DNA of 64,000 nt from Adiantum capillus-veneris (GCA_014529385.2 CM043964.1:6603997-6667996), one strand, 5' to 3'. Counted from the stretch's first letter, positions 28,241-39,359 are shown. Made by a program: numbers and translations. Notes: a model not told the origin generated them from the sequence alone.

Positions 28241-28251
28241 TATATAAATAG
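28241..28251 (+). promoter_or_regulatory. TATA box upstream of the CenH3-like relic
   Basis: TATATAAATAG lies ~85 bp before the ATG at 28335, leaving room for a ~55-65 nt C/A-rich leader rich in CTCTC and ACACA, typical of plant core promoters. It suggests a copy derived from a genomic locus, not one retroposed without its promoter. Confidence 0.65.
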
Positions 28252-28334
28252 GTCAAACCCCTCTCATAAACACACAACACCCTCTCAACACACAGCAGCT
28301 CTCTCAAACTGACACTCCTCTCACTCCAATAGCC

Positions 28335-29052
28335 ATGGCACGCACCAAGTAAATGACAAAATGGAATTGGCCAAAGACCATAGGCAAGGGCACCAAGCGA
28401 CCAACGCAAGGTGAGTCATTGCAGGCACCCTGAAAATGCATGAAGCTACATGCAAGTCGGGGGCCAGAGGAGGAGGACTGCGATTGCATGGAGATAGACT
28501 CCAAAGACACCACTCCAGCATGGGGAGGGCAACAGATACCTGGGAGTGTGAGGAAAACCTCAGTAGGGAAGACACTCCCTAGGGGAGTGGGGGCATGCCC
28601 GTCAAAAACAAGACCTCGAGAGGAGGAGTCTACCGACGAGGACTTTGTCCTAGAGGATCCAGCCCCACCCTCCAAGTGCTGCTGCAAGACGAAGTTCTAC
28701 AAGAAACCTGCTCGACGACAGGAAGGAGGGCAAGCAACACTGCATAGGTGATCTTGCAGAGTGCGTAGATTTTTCCAAGCATTTGTTGAGATCCTGGCAC
28801 TATCATAAGACTATGAAACTACTAATCCAAAGGGCTCCTTTTGCAAGGACATGCAGGGAGATTTTGTAAAGGTAAAACATAAAATTATGCATGCAGTCCA
28901 TCGGCCTCAAAGCACTCCAGGAAGCTGCAGAGGCATACCTGGTGGGCTTATTTGAGGATACAAATTTGTGTGAAATCCATGCCAAGTGCATCACTATAAT
29001 GCAAAAAGATTTGGCACTAGCCCATAGAATAGGAGGAGACTCGAGGATGTAA
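28335..29052 (+). pseudogene. Centromeric-type histone H3 (CenH3-like) pseudogene
   Basis: The start reads ATG GCA CGC ACC AAG TAA: MARTK, with a stop where canonical H3 has Gln5. The same frame goes on (stops at 28350 and 28434) as a Lys/Glu/Ser-rich tail of ~138 codons ending KKPARRQEGGQATLHR. After a +1 shift near 28700-28747 a histone fold reads HYHKTMKLLIQRAPFARTCR, then EI, two stops in loop 1, and then [40 protein letters not shown] and HRIGGDSRM to a TAA. From LLI onward it is colinear with H3 without gaps. EAAE, IMQKD and RIGG fit CenH3 better than canonical H3 (EASE or EACE, IMPKD, RIRG), as does the long tail; loop 1, however, has canonical H3 length. No introns are needed over the fold. 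Confidence 0.82.
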
Positions 29053-29310
29053 TATGTACAGTGCAAGAATTTTATGTAATGGACTTGTAATGACTTCAAG
29101 CTTGGAAATGAAATGATGGTTTACTTAACTTGCAATGTGTCGCTATCATTTAAGTTCTTTGTTTTAAATTTGAGTTCAGTAATTTGTTATAAGTATTCTG
29201 TGAATTGTCAAGGGGTTTGAGTTCCCATGCCATTGAATGTGGAGGGGGAGATCGGGAGGGGGGGTGGAAGAGTATTTTGCAACACAATTGTACAAAACCT
29301 ACCCAGCACG

Positions 29311-29456
29311 CCTCAAATGACATTTGAGAGGCTCCCATATCGAATGGTTTGTCCTAGGAGGTGAAAAAATCCCATGTCCACAAGACAACAATTTTGTGTA
29401 AAACAAGTGCAGGGCCAAACCAGATGATATGGGAGCCTTTCAAATGTCATTTGAGG
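29311..29456. repeat. Inverted repeat, 30 bp arms
   Basis: CCTCAAATGACATTTGAGAG and GCTCCCATAT (29311-29340) are mirrored at 29427-29456 by ATATGGGAGCCTTTCAAATG and TCATTTGAGG, with an 86 bp loop. The arm itself contains the palindrome CAAATGACATTTG. Confidence 0.88.
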
Positions 29457-29605
29457 CCCAACAAAGTGCTCATTGACATTCTTTGTAGCCAATGTCTTCC
29501 CCACTTTCTGTACTTGAGGAAGACTGAAAGACAACCCAAATGGCTTTGATTTATAACCTAAAGACACCAGATATGATTGCATTGACCCAAACAGTCATAC
29601 AAACT

Positions 29606-29729
29606 CCTATCCACAAGACAATAATTTTGGGCAAAACAAGTGCACTTGTTTCACCCAAAATCGTTGCCTTGTGGATAGGGGTTTTTTGCACTTGTTTTGC
29701 CCAAAATTGTTGCCTTGTGGATAGGGTTC
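29606..29729. repeat. Palindrome plus an extra inverted copy (~38 bp arm)
   Basis: CCTATCCACAAGACAATAAT and the following TTTGGGCAAAACAAGTGCA (29606-29644) are mirrored at 29641-29680 and again at 29687-29727. A fourth related copy, forward, lies at 29376-29411 inside the loop of the neighbouring hairpin. The module therefore occurs as two forward and two reverse copies. Confidence 0.88.
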
Positions 29730-30088
29730 TTTGCACTTTGTGGGACAAATCAAGCACAACATTTGCACTTAGGACACCATTTGAAACCTGACTACACATC
29801 CTAATACCGTTACTTTCCTATGCACTGACCCCTCCCTCTGGCAAGTTAGGACCCTCGTCATCACAATAGAGAAGAGACTGAACAACACAACACTTGCACA
29901 AGCATAGCTTTTGAATTACACCAAGTAAACATTCAAGGCAACAAAGAAGACTCAATAAATTTTCACATTCAAAACTATAAAATTAAATTTCATTGAGATC
30001 CATGTATTCACTCCAAATTGCAGTAAGGATGGAAAAGTAGACGTGAAACTGATATTGTATTGATATGTGGAATTACAAAGGGTGCTGA

Positions 30089-31599
30089 TTATTGGTTTTG
30101 TGTTAGGAGGTGCTGCGCAACTTCCTTGCTTCTAGTTTTAGCATTGGGTAGGATGGAAGTTAGGACTGAGGCTGCTACGGCTTGTGGGTCTTCTACTCCT
30201 AGGGCTTGATTGATAGCTACATGGGTCAACACCTTGCCGCAATAACCTATGCCAAAAGTGGCCATTGCAAGGGATTTTTTACAAGAAAACTTACACGCAC
30301 AGTCTAAGGTATAGTAGATAGACACATGAGCTTTCTGAAAGCCTTCAAGACCCACGAAGCAAAATGTCCATCAAGGGAGAAGTCCTTGTGGATAATGCAA
30401 ATGTCACCCATGGGTAGTTTGTAAGTGCTGCTTGTGGGTCAAAAACGTTGCGCTCTCCCCCCTTGCGACGTGTCCACACATCCATATCCAAAACATCCTG
30501 AAAAAGTTTGTGTTAGGAAAATACATTGAGATAGCCAATTACACAAGGAAGACAAATACCGCATCCAGCCTATCGTCGTCGTCCATAGTTGGTGTGAGGT
30601 AGAGGTTGAGGGATGATCTCCTCTTATCAACAATGCTTGGGGCATCAGAGTTAGGTGACTCAATAGGCAGAGGTTGTTGCTTTGCCACAACCTTGGCTTG
30701 GGTTGCCAAGAACTCCTCCTCCATGACGTTTGCCTACTTTGCAACTGCAATATCCGAAGTGACCAAGGCAACAGAGTCCCCTAGTGGGAGTAGATGCTCT
30801 GTTTTGGCACATAAGACGCTTAGACACTTGTCCAGCCGTAACCCGAACACCTTCTCCAAATCATTTACAAAAATAAACTCCTCGTTCTCCACAATAATGT
30901 TGGAGAGGCGGCTGATCTCCACCTCGGGGATCATGTTGGGGTCCTCTGAAGGGTCTTCAGGTGCAGCACAAGGGACATCCTACTAATATGCAACAATTGC
31001 TTCCTCCAACCCGCTGGGATACTCTAGCAGCAATTGACCTTGCTCATTGGAGGTGTCCACTATAGTGGGCTTGGGAGCCTTGGCATCGTGCAACACACCT
31101 CCTAGTGCTAGATGTGGAAGCTCCACATCCTTGTCAGAAGTCTCCTCGTTCATAAGAAAAAAAAATTGTTGCAAGTTTGGACAAGAAATGTTTGCCAAGC
31201 TTGCGCTTCTTGAAGGCCACCGCTTCCTCGGCGGGCACTTCTCGTACGTGGCGGGCCTCCAACGTAATTTCCTCGAAGCGTGCAAGCCACTTGGAGAATG
31301 CGTGGTCACCTTGATATATGTAGCATAGCTGATCACAGGGCATACTCTGTGTCACTTCCACATAATTTGACAGTGTATTTGAGGATGTGGACATTCATGT
31401 ACTCTATGAATTCCCGCAAGGTGTCACTGTGAAGATCCAGTGTTTTTTGCAGAACCATTGTGGGGGTGAAGAAGCTGTAGAGGGTATGAACACCTCTCCA
31501 CTCAATGTCCTCTAGGAATAAGAGAAAGCGTGCAAGTAGCATGTGTGGCTCTCCTATTGCTGGTGTGGGATGGGAGGAGCTGCAAGCATGGGCTGCCAT
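30089..31599 (-). pseudogene. Unrecognised gene with TATA box and intron, decayed
   Basis: The likely start is ATG at 31599 (MAAHACSSSHPTPAIGEPHM). Coding continues through FIEYMNVHILKY, then in another frame YIYQGDHAFSKWLARFEEI and FKKRKLGKHFLSKLATIFF, then one frame from about 31200 to 30560 with three stops: ALGGVLHDAKAPKPTIVDTS, EVEISRLSNIIVENEEFIFV, PTMDDDDRLDA. A 62 nt intron (30559-30498, GTATTT to TTTTTCAG) leads to DVLDMDVWTRRKGGERN and later a frame with LTHVAINQALGVEDPQAVAA. I do not recognise the family. Coherent reading with few lesions suggests a former gene or transposon ORF. Confidence 0.55.
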
Positions 31600-31606
31600 G
31601 GTGGAG

Positions 31607-31610
<4 letters not shown>

Positions 31611-31694
<84 letters not shown>
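31611..31694. repeat. (TC)n microsatellite, ~84 bp
   Basis: Pure TC run in plus sense, (GA)n on the minus strand, between a TATA box and a start codon. No LINE is inserted in it. Confidence 0.97.
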
Positions 31695-31697
<3 letters not shown>

Positions 31698-31728
31698 GGA
31701 CTATGAGGAATGAAAATAGTCCCTAGCC

Positions 31729-31736
31729 TTTATATA
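31729..31736 (-). promoter_or_regulatory. TATA box for the minus-strand gene starting at 31599
   Basis: The minus strand reads TATATAAAGG about 130 bp before the ATG at 31599. Most of the intervening leader would be a (GA)n run (31611-31694). Confidence 0.5.
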
Positions 31737-31740
31737 AAAC

Positions 31741-31741
31741 A

Positions 31742-31772
<31 letters not shown>

Positions 31773-31796
31773 GCCCCCCAAAAAAAAAAAAAAAAG
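31741..31796. repeat. Homopolymer block C(~28)-GGG-CCCCCC-A(~16)
   Basis: A long C run followed by GGGCCCCCC and a poly(A) run. Such adjoining homopolymers are unusual and may be a sequencing or gap-closing artefact. Confidence 0.9.
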
Positions 31797-31996
31797 TTCA
31801 CACACCAAGACACATTACAAAACTAAGCTTAAACCATTTCAATTTGACAAAATTGCTGACACCATTATTTGGTGTAGCCATTTAGATGTTAGCACAAAAG
31901 TCATTTAACATAAGATTGGCATAAATGTCTGCTAACAAAGTGTGTGTTAGTCACACCAAAAGAAGCCCTCCAACAAGTGTCCACTCCTCTTGCACC

Positions 31997-33240
31997 TTCA
32001 TGGTTGCTCCCATTCGACTCCCAATCTACAACAAAAGAACAAGTTGTCAGAATACTGCTCAAACAAATTCACTAGACAAAAGGGGGAAATTGAACTCACC
32101 TTGCGTTGATTGAAACGAAAGTAGGCATCTTGGACCCCTTCATGACCCATGATCAAATGCTCTCGTATGTTAGAAAGGGTCTGATGATCACTAACTTGCA
32201 CAGTTTTAGAGACATCATTTGGAATTGCAATATGAATGTCAAATGTCCCAAGATTAGCTTCAAGGCTTTGTAGAGGTATCTATTTGTCAGTCTTACACAT
32301 CCACCGCTCATAGTGGAAGCATATATACAAAGTTGTTCAGAGCTTTAAGTACCATATCCCAATACCCAAATCTCCTACCTTACATCGATATCTATCCCCC
32401 TGGTGCATACCCTCTATATATCCCCAATTCTCTCCTTACAAGGGTTGTAATGCTTTATAAGAAACATTCTTGCATGTAAACATAGTGGGTGTGACATTGA
32501 AAGGCAGGGCCTTAAATAAATGCACAAAAGCATGCACGGGACAACACCAACTTAGACCTACAAACCTAGAAGCCTTCCTAAACTTCAACAAGGAAAGAAT
32601 GTTAGAAATCATCTTCTCCTTTATGGATAAGATGGACCAAACATCAGGCTGCGTCCACTCCATGCTAAGAAGTGATGGCACGTCTATTCTAGAGATCTTA
32701 CCATAACCATGCTTAGAGGTGGGCACTACATATGTGTGTGAGTTGAAGAAGATTCTGCTTTGCAGTAGCATCGATGGTTGCACATCGAGAATCATCATGG
32801 CACCACCGTCAACATGAAGAGCTTGAAAGGTTCGAGAGAGAGTTCTTAATGGTTGCTCCTCAACCAAGTTTGATGGAAATATTTCTACATAGATATCAAA
32901 TGGCCCAAAATAAACCTACTAGCATACTTGAACACATAGGTAATCTCAATGCACATGTCTAGTGCAACAACAAGAGAAGCAACTTATAGTTAGGTGGAAA
33001 AGTTAGGTGGAAAAGCTCTTGGATAATTGTGTGCCTCAAATGCATATTAGGCATTGAATACACATGTTGAACAATAGCCACCGTCCCATTATTCATATGG
33101 TCCTTGAACCCAAGTAGCCTCCCTTTCCAATGTTGATCCAAGTTGCCATGATCTCGAACACGATGAGGCCTGGTGGTTGTAGGTCAATTTGTGATTGAAC
33201 ATCGTAAGTCTCCAGTTTCTTCAGATCTGTAGTCAAAAAA
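31997..33240 (-). pseudogene. Exon-like fragments of an unrecognised minus-strand gene
   Basis: Coding-like pieces on the minus strand: near 33200-33100 YDVQSQIDLQPPGLIVFEIM, then in another frame WKGRLLGFKDHMNNGTVAIV; 32867-32436 is open for 143 codons (FRKASRFVGLSWCCPVHAFV); 32285-32100 reads IPLQSLEANLGTFDIHIAIP and LSNIREHLIMGHEGVQDAYF, ending RFNQRK at a clean donor AAG|GTGAGT. The intron 32099-32026 ends TTGTTGTAG and coding resumes IGSRMGATMKVQEEWTLVGG. The splice sites are good, but I do not recognise the protein and the exon joins are inferred. Confidence 0.5.
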
Positions 33241-33339
33241 TAAAACAAATCATATTGCACAGAGAGCATTCATATGCTCCCACGCTCAAACACACTAGCT
33301 AATCAAGCAGCTATTAGCGCTCATCAACCTTATCGGTTG

Positions 33340-34026
33340 ATTAAGGCTTTTATCAATGGAGATTTCAAGCACATCTGTAGCAACATCTTCCATGCAATTG
33401 GTAGTCATAGCTCCTCGGATATTAGTTTTTCAAGTGCCACAAAAAATGAGCATCATTGATCCAAATGACGAGCTCTTTAAAGCATTCTCGAAGGACACTG
33501 AAGGCGAAACAAATGACACTGATGAGGACTATGAAGAACCCGATAAATAAAAGGTCAATGCATTTACACTGCCATCCTCACTTGTGTTAGAGCCACAATA
33601 CATTGAATTTATCTGTGAGCCACCTTGTGTCACTATCACTCAGTTTTTCCCATTTGCACTAATAGAACAACGGGGCTTACAAAGTATAGGCAATGCATCG
33701 CTCCAGACCCAACACTTGCCTTTATAAAAAGTATACCAATTCTTGGCCTCATTCCCTACAAAATTTACGCCTTTTGATGCCAATGATCTTCATGACATAT
33801 TAGGTGTAAAAAATATAGTAAAAGCATGAAATGTTGCTTCTCAAACTAGCGAGGACTCTACGACTTATCTTGAGAACACAACATTAGCCTTCAAGATGCT
33901 AACCGACACTTGAGAGGTTTTTGGTAAGACACTCACTCCCTAGCTACCCTCACTAGTTGACAGATCCTTGATCTCCAAAATAAACACAAAAGGAAGAAGA
34001 AAATAGTTTAGGGTGATCTAAAGGAA
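33340..34026 (+). pseudogene. Decayed plus-strand frame interrupted by copia copy A
   Basis: From about 33356 a frame reads MSIIDPNDELFKAFSKDTEG and an acidic stretch EDYEEPDK, then past one stop PSSLVLEPQYIEFICEPPCV. Another frame continues with FPTKFTPFDANDLHDILGVK and TTYLENTTLAFKMLTDT to the copia insertion at 34031. It resumes beyond the element at 39552 with EVMDKYATIPISLVEVGASP and TMVPKCYKPFTSRRSIYS, ending at a TGA near 39690. The product is unknown. Confidence 0.5.
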
Positions 34027-34031
34027 GTAAT

Positions 34032-34212
34032 TGTTGGGGTATAAAGCCCAATGTGGTCGCCCAGGTAAGTGGGCGGGCCGCCAGGTATGTTTTGTAAAAA
34101 CCTAATAAGAACTCACTATGCTCTACACATTACAGTAGAGCGAGTTCACCATATCATCGTGCTCTTCTTCTCGCACTCCCTCTGGCGTCGCACTTCCGCT
34201 CGTACTCCTTCA
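34032..34212 (+). repeat. 5' LTR of copia A (181 bp)
   Basis: It starts TGTTGGGGTATAAAGCCC and ends CTCCTTCA. An 11 bp gap after CCAGGTATGT and a few substitutions separate it from the 3' LTR. TATAAAGCCC at its start could serve as a TATA element. Confidence 0.95.
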
Positions 34213-35290
34213 ACTGGTATCAGAGCTCAGATCGAGGCTCGGGGCAGCACTGCAGGAGGCTAGAGTCACCAGCTCAGATTGGAGTGAAATTCGGCAGGCG
34301 AAGACACCCCCAAATCCTGTGGTGCTCTCAGAATTTCATTCTGAGGTCATCTCGGCCACCGTTCGGCTTCGACAAAGCTCTACGCAGGCCATTTTTGACT
34401 ACGTGGTCTCGGCGGGTGCATATCCGACTCTGCAAATTTGGGGTTTTCGGCCTACGACTGCAGGTGTTGAGGATATCGACACTCCCAGAGTGTTGATTTG
34501 TGGCTGTCTACACATCGAAGGACGGCTCACAGTTCTTGGAGGCGTGTCACATACGACACGAGCGCATCTACACACAGACTGTAGGCGACATCCACTAGCT
34601 CATCAGGTAGCTTGTGTTTGCTGCTTGATATTCCAGATTTCATCCTGACATTGCAGGTACTTCCACATGGGATGTATTGTCAGAGATGATGTATGTTTGT
34701 TGAGGGTTTGCTGGCTGTGAGTCACGCAGCAAACAACCGCCCCAGCGGTTACAACATATAGTGGGAAATTTGTGGATGTATGACTTTGTGGGAAGTCTAT
34801 GTACTGTCAGATTTAATGCAGCCTTTGTTGAGGGTCGAGTGAGGTTTTATTGAGCTGGGGGATTCTCGAATGTTGAGATCCTTTCGGTGATACAGGTCTT
34901 GGAGCGATCCCTCGAGCACCCTTAGATAGGCAGCTAGGATGTATTGACTGTGAGTTAGAGAGTAGGGATTGCATCTTTGCTTTACTACCGTTCAGGCATT
35001 GTCATAGTCTATGCTTACAGGACATTGACAAAATAGTCAGAGACAGTACAGGTGCACGACAGGTTTACCCACAGCTTACAGTGTCAGAGAGATAGTGTTT
35101 TTTGAGTTGTTTTTTGGTCTGTTTTTTGAGTACACCAGAGCCATTTTACAAAGGAGACTCGGCCGAAATTTATGCATAATCTGAAGCTTTCTTGGTTCAT
35201 TTGACAGGTTGATATTGGTTCAGAGGTCAGTTTACAGGGGAAACTCTGCCGAATTTTTCCCAAGAAAGTAAACCACTGTGCAGCGTAGCT
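34213..35290 (+). other. Copia A leader with primer-binding site
   Basis: The primer site TGGTATCAGAGC is at 34215-34226, two bases after the LTR. The remaining ~1.05 kb to the gag ATG holds short frames only and is conserved in copia B (51488-52573), so it is a true element leader and not captured DNA. Confidence 0.85.
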
Positions 35291-38200
35291 ATGGCTAGAT
35301 CACAGGACACTGCTCTTTACAATATCAAGAAGCTGGATGGAACCAATTTCCCATTGTGGAAGAAGGAAATTTGGCACGTGTTGGTACAAAAGAAGCAGAT
35401 AAAACCTATAAAGCTTAAGGGGATAAAACCAGAAGATATGGACGAAGATGAATGGAGCGAAATGGATGAATTCGCACTTTCTACCATTATGCTGAATTTG
35501 GCAGAAAGCGTTTACTTCAATGTAGCAGACGAGATGTCGGCTTATCAAGCATGGTTAAAGCTGAGTGATCTTTATGAGAAGCAGTGTTCAGCTTCACAGG
35601 TATACTGGCTTAAGAAGCTTGTTGACTTGAAGATGAAAGAAGGGACACCTATGTCCAATCATCTGAATGAATTCAACACAATCTACAGTCAGTTGTCAGC
35701 TCAAGGTGTCAAGTTTGATGAACCTGTTAGAGCTATGTTCCTGTTGATCACATTGCCGGAAAGTTGGGACACTTTTCGCACAGCTTTGAGTAATTCTGCA
35801 CCTCCAGATGGTTTGAACATAGCAGGTGTAGAAGGAAGTTTGCTTACTGAAGAAACCAATAGAAAGACAATGGACAAAGGCAAAGGAACAGCCTTAGTTG
35901 TCAGAGGAAGGACCAAAGAAAAGTACAAAGGTGGAAAGAGGAATCAGTCTAGTAGCAAGTCCCGCAGTGCTAAAGGCAAGAGTGACATAGAATGCTACCA
36001 TTGTGGAAAGAAGGGTCACATGAACAGAGACTGCAGAGAATGGAAAGCAGAAAAAGGCAAAGAGAATGCTGAAGACCATGGTGAGAAGAACAAGTCCTCA
36101 GTGAAGATTCAAGAGATAAATGTGACAAACATTGTTGCAGAGGATGACAGTCTAGTGTCAAGAGACATCTACTTCTTGAAGAATACAATGGACTCAGCTC
36201 TTCTTACAGCATCTGATGGAAATGCACTGAGCGACTGGATTATAGACTCAGGGGCATCACTTCATGTGTCTCCAAACAAGGAGTGGTTTAGTTCTTATGT
36301 GACCACTAAAGATCATGTTCGGCTAGGCAATGGGCAGACATGTGAGATCTTAGGTGTTGGAGATGTTCAATTGAAGTTTCAGAATGGCTCTTCTTTCACG
36401 CTGAAGAATGTGAGACATGTTCCCGCAATTACAAAGATCTTGATCAGCACAAGTTTACTTGATGATGCTTGCTACGTCACCACTTTTGGACAGAACATGT
36501 GGAAGATATCCAAGGGTTCTATGACAGTAGCACATGGAGTAAAGTCTGGAGGACTTTACATGATTTATGCATCAAATGTCTCTAAAACTGTAATCAATGT
36601 AACCGAGCAGCCGAACGTTTCTTTGTGGCATAGCCGGTTAGGACATATGTCCAAGAAGGGAATGGAAATCTTGTCTCGTTCTGGTTATTTGCCTGGCCTT
36701 TCATTTAATGATTTTGAATTCTGTGAACATTGTCTGTATGGTAAGCAAACACAGTAGCCACATAAGCATAGAAGCAGTAGAAGAGATACACAGTTGGAAC
36801 TTGTTCATAGTGATTTGTGTGGACCTATGCCTAACCTATCTCTAGGGGGAGCTTCTTACTTTATGACATTTATAGATGATTACTCCAGGAAAGTATGGGT
36901 TTACTTTCTCAAGCACAAGGATGAAGCGTTGAGTGTTTTCAAAACGTTTGTGACACTTGTGGAGAATCAGAGTGGCAAGAAGCTTAAATGCTTACGCACT
37001 GACAATGGTGGAGACTGTGTTTCAAAGGCCTTTCAGGACTTTTGTGAGTCAAAAGGTATAAAACGTGAACTTACTGCTCCTTACAATCCTCCTCAAAATG
37101 GTGTTGCTGAGAAAATGAATAGGACCATACAAGAGAAGGTCAGAAGTATGTTGTCTAATGCATATTTGCCTAATGGGTTTTGGGCTGAAGCTGTATCAAA
37201 AACTGTTCATCTTGTAAATAGATCTCCTAGCAAGGTTTTGCAGAAGGATTCAGTGCCAGAGATGGTATGGTCAGGCAAAATGCCCTCATACAAGCATCTC
37301 AGAGTCTTTGGCTGTGAGGCATATACTCACGTTCCAAAGGAATTTAGGAACAAACTTGAGCCAAAGAGTAGAAAGTGCATCTTTCTAGGCTATGGTAATT
37401 CTGGTGAGATGGGGTACAGACTTTGGGATCCCGAATCCAGAAAGGTTGTCCGCAGCAATGATGTTCACTTTAATGAATCCAAATATCATTCTAAACCAGA
37501 GAGGGTTGAGGAGATTAGAAGAGTTCTCTTCCAAGAAGATGGACCTGCACGTGCAAGACAAAATGTCAGAGCTCAAGAGGAGCAAGGACAGGATAGAGTG
37601 GAACCACATGTTGTGGCTGAGCCTGAGCCACCTATTGTGCGTAGATCTGGACGTGTCACGCGACCTCCTGATAGGTTTGTTCCATCTATGAACTATGTCA
37701 TGTTGACTGATTGCAATGAGCCTTCATGTTACAAGGAAGCAGTGCAAATGAAGGACTCCGGGAATTGGCAATTGGCCATGCAGTCAGAGATGACAGCTCT
37801 GCATAAAAACAAGACATGGAAGCTAGTGAAATTACCACAGGGAAAAAAGGCTCTACCTTGTAAATGGGTTTACAGGTATAAGATCACCGCTCATGATAGT
37901 CAGCCAAAGTACAAAGCAAGGCTTGTTGCCAAGGGCTTTAAGCAAGAACAAGGCATTGACTTTGATGAAGTCTTCTCTCCGGTGGTCAAGATGACTACAT
38001 TGAGATGCTTTCTTGCATTGGTTGCCATATTAGATTTGGTGTTGCACCAAATGGATGTCAAGACAGCGTTCTTGCATGGTGATTTAGATGTGGAAATTTA
38101 CATGCAGCAGCCAGAAGGGTTTGTTGAGAAAGGCAAGGAAGATTGGGTATTCCAGTTGTTAAAGAGTCTTTATGGCTTAAAACAATCACCGAGGGCATGG

Positions 38201-39270
38201 TACCATAAATTCCACAAGTTTATGCTTTCTCAAGGCTACAAACGTAGTGAGTTTGATCACTGTCTATATACAAAGAAGGCTAAGGATGGTAGTTGGCTGA
38301 TCCTTATTTTGTATGTGGATGACATGTTGATTGCTGGCAAGCACTTGGAAGAAATTTCAGCTTTGAAGTCAAAAATGGCAAAATCGTTTGACATGAAAGA
38401 CATGGGTGAGGCAAGTCATATACTTGGTATGCACATTGAGAGAGACAGATCAAAGAAGTTGATTTGGTTATCTCAAACAGAGTATATTGACAAGGTTTTG
38501 CAACGTTTCAATATGGAGAAGGGAAAGGCATTGAGTGTTCCATTGCCACCATATGTGAAACTTAGCAAACAAGATTTTCCTGTTTCTGAGGAAGAACAGG
38601 CTGAAATGGATAAGATTCCATATGCGTCTGCAGTGGGTAGTTTGATGTATGCAATGATTGCTACTCGCCCAGACATTGCATTTGCAGTGGGAGTAGTAAG
38701 TCGATACATGTCAAACCCAGGCAGAAACATTGGGAGGCAGTGAAAGGAATATTGAGATACCTGAAAGCTACAAAGAGTATGTGTATATGCTATGGGAGTC
38801 AGGAGATAAGTGTAAAGGGTTTTATAGACTCAGATTATGCAGGTGACTTAGACAACCGAAGGTCTACGTCAAGGTATGTCTTTACATTGGCTGGTGGAGC
38901 AGTATCATGGCGTTCTAGATTACAAGATTGTGTTACTCAGTCTACTACAGAGGCTGAATATGTTGCAGCATCAGAGGCATGCAAAGAATCAATTTGGCTT
39001 AATCGACTAGTAACAGATTTGGGAATCAAAGAAGAGATGCTTGTGTTATATTGTGATAGTCAAAGTGCTATACAATTGGCTCGCAATCCAGTTTATCACT
39101 CAAAGACAAAGCATGTGGATGTGAAGTATCATTTCATCAGGGAAATGCTCGAGGATAAGCAACTTCAGCTTGTCAAAGTTCACACCATAGAAAATCCTGC
39201 TGATCTACTTACAAAAGGACTTCCCTCAGAGAGCTTTGCGCATTTTCGCAAGCAGTTAGGTGTAGGGTAG
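35291..39270 (+). pseudogene. Copia A gag-pol polyprotein, one stop and one frameshift
   Basis: Gag starts MARSQDTALYNIKKLDGTNF, with a capsid helical region to ~190 and the zinc knuckle CYHCGKKGHMNRDC at residues 235-248. The protease site DWIIDSGASLHVS has its DSG at 320-322. Pre-integrase has LWHSRLGHMSKKG and CEHC. A CAG to TAG change ends this frame at 36757. From 36794 the integrase shows VHSDLCGPM, LRTDNGGD and PPQNGVAEKMNRT, and the RT shows KWVYRYK, LHQMDVKTAFLHGDL and LYVDDMLIAG. A one-base deletion near 38720 shifts frame. RNase H (38740-39270) has FIDSDYAGDLDNRRSTS, STTEAEYVAASEA and YCDSQSAIQLARNP. Confidence 0.95.
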
Positions 39271-39359
39271 TACATAACTTCTCTACATCTCTTGTATATT
39301 AGCTTGTATAGTAGCTTCTCTCACACTTAAAGTACTACATTGGACTTTAAGTGGGAGGT

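Larger units (their letters stand above)
29053..30070. other. Intergenic, two hairpin structures, no gene
   Basis: Apart from the inverted repeats at 29311-29456 and 29606-29729 I see no coding signal. A short G-run (GGGAGATCGGGAGGGGGGG) lies near 29245-29265. Confidence 0.6.

Noticed and set aside
30439-30771. 110-codon minus-strand frame MPWSLRILQLQSRQTSWRRS
   Set aside because: It is out of frame with the longer, more coherent reading that ends at a good splice donor at 30559.
31613-31694. Long (TC)n as a possible further LINE insertion site
   Set aside because: No LINE 3' end or tail is present on either side.
34319-34648. 109-codon frame in the copia leader
   Set aside because: The equivalent frame in copia B is shortened and shifted, so protein conservation is not supported.
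36794-38743. Integrated pararetrovirus as the source of the long Pol frames
   Set aside because: The domain order (integrase before RT), LTRs, tRNA primer site and target duplications identify Ty1/copia. No movement or coat protein motifs were seen.
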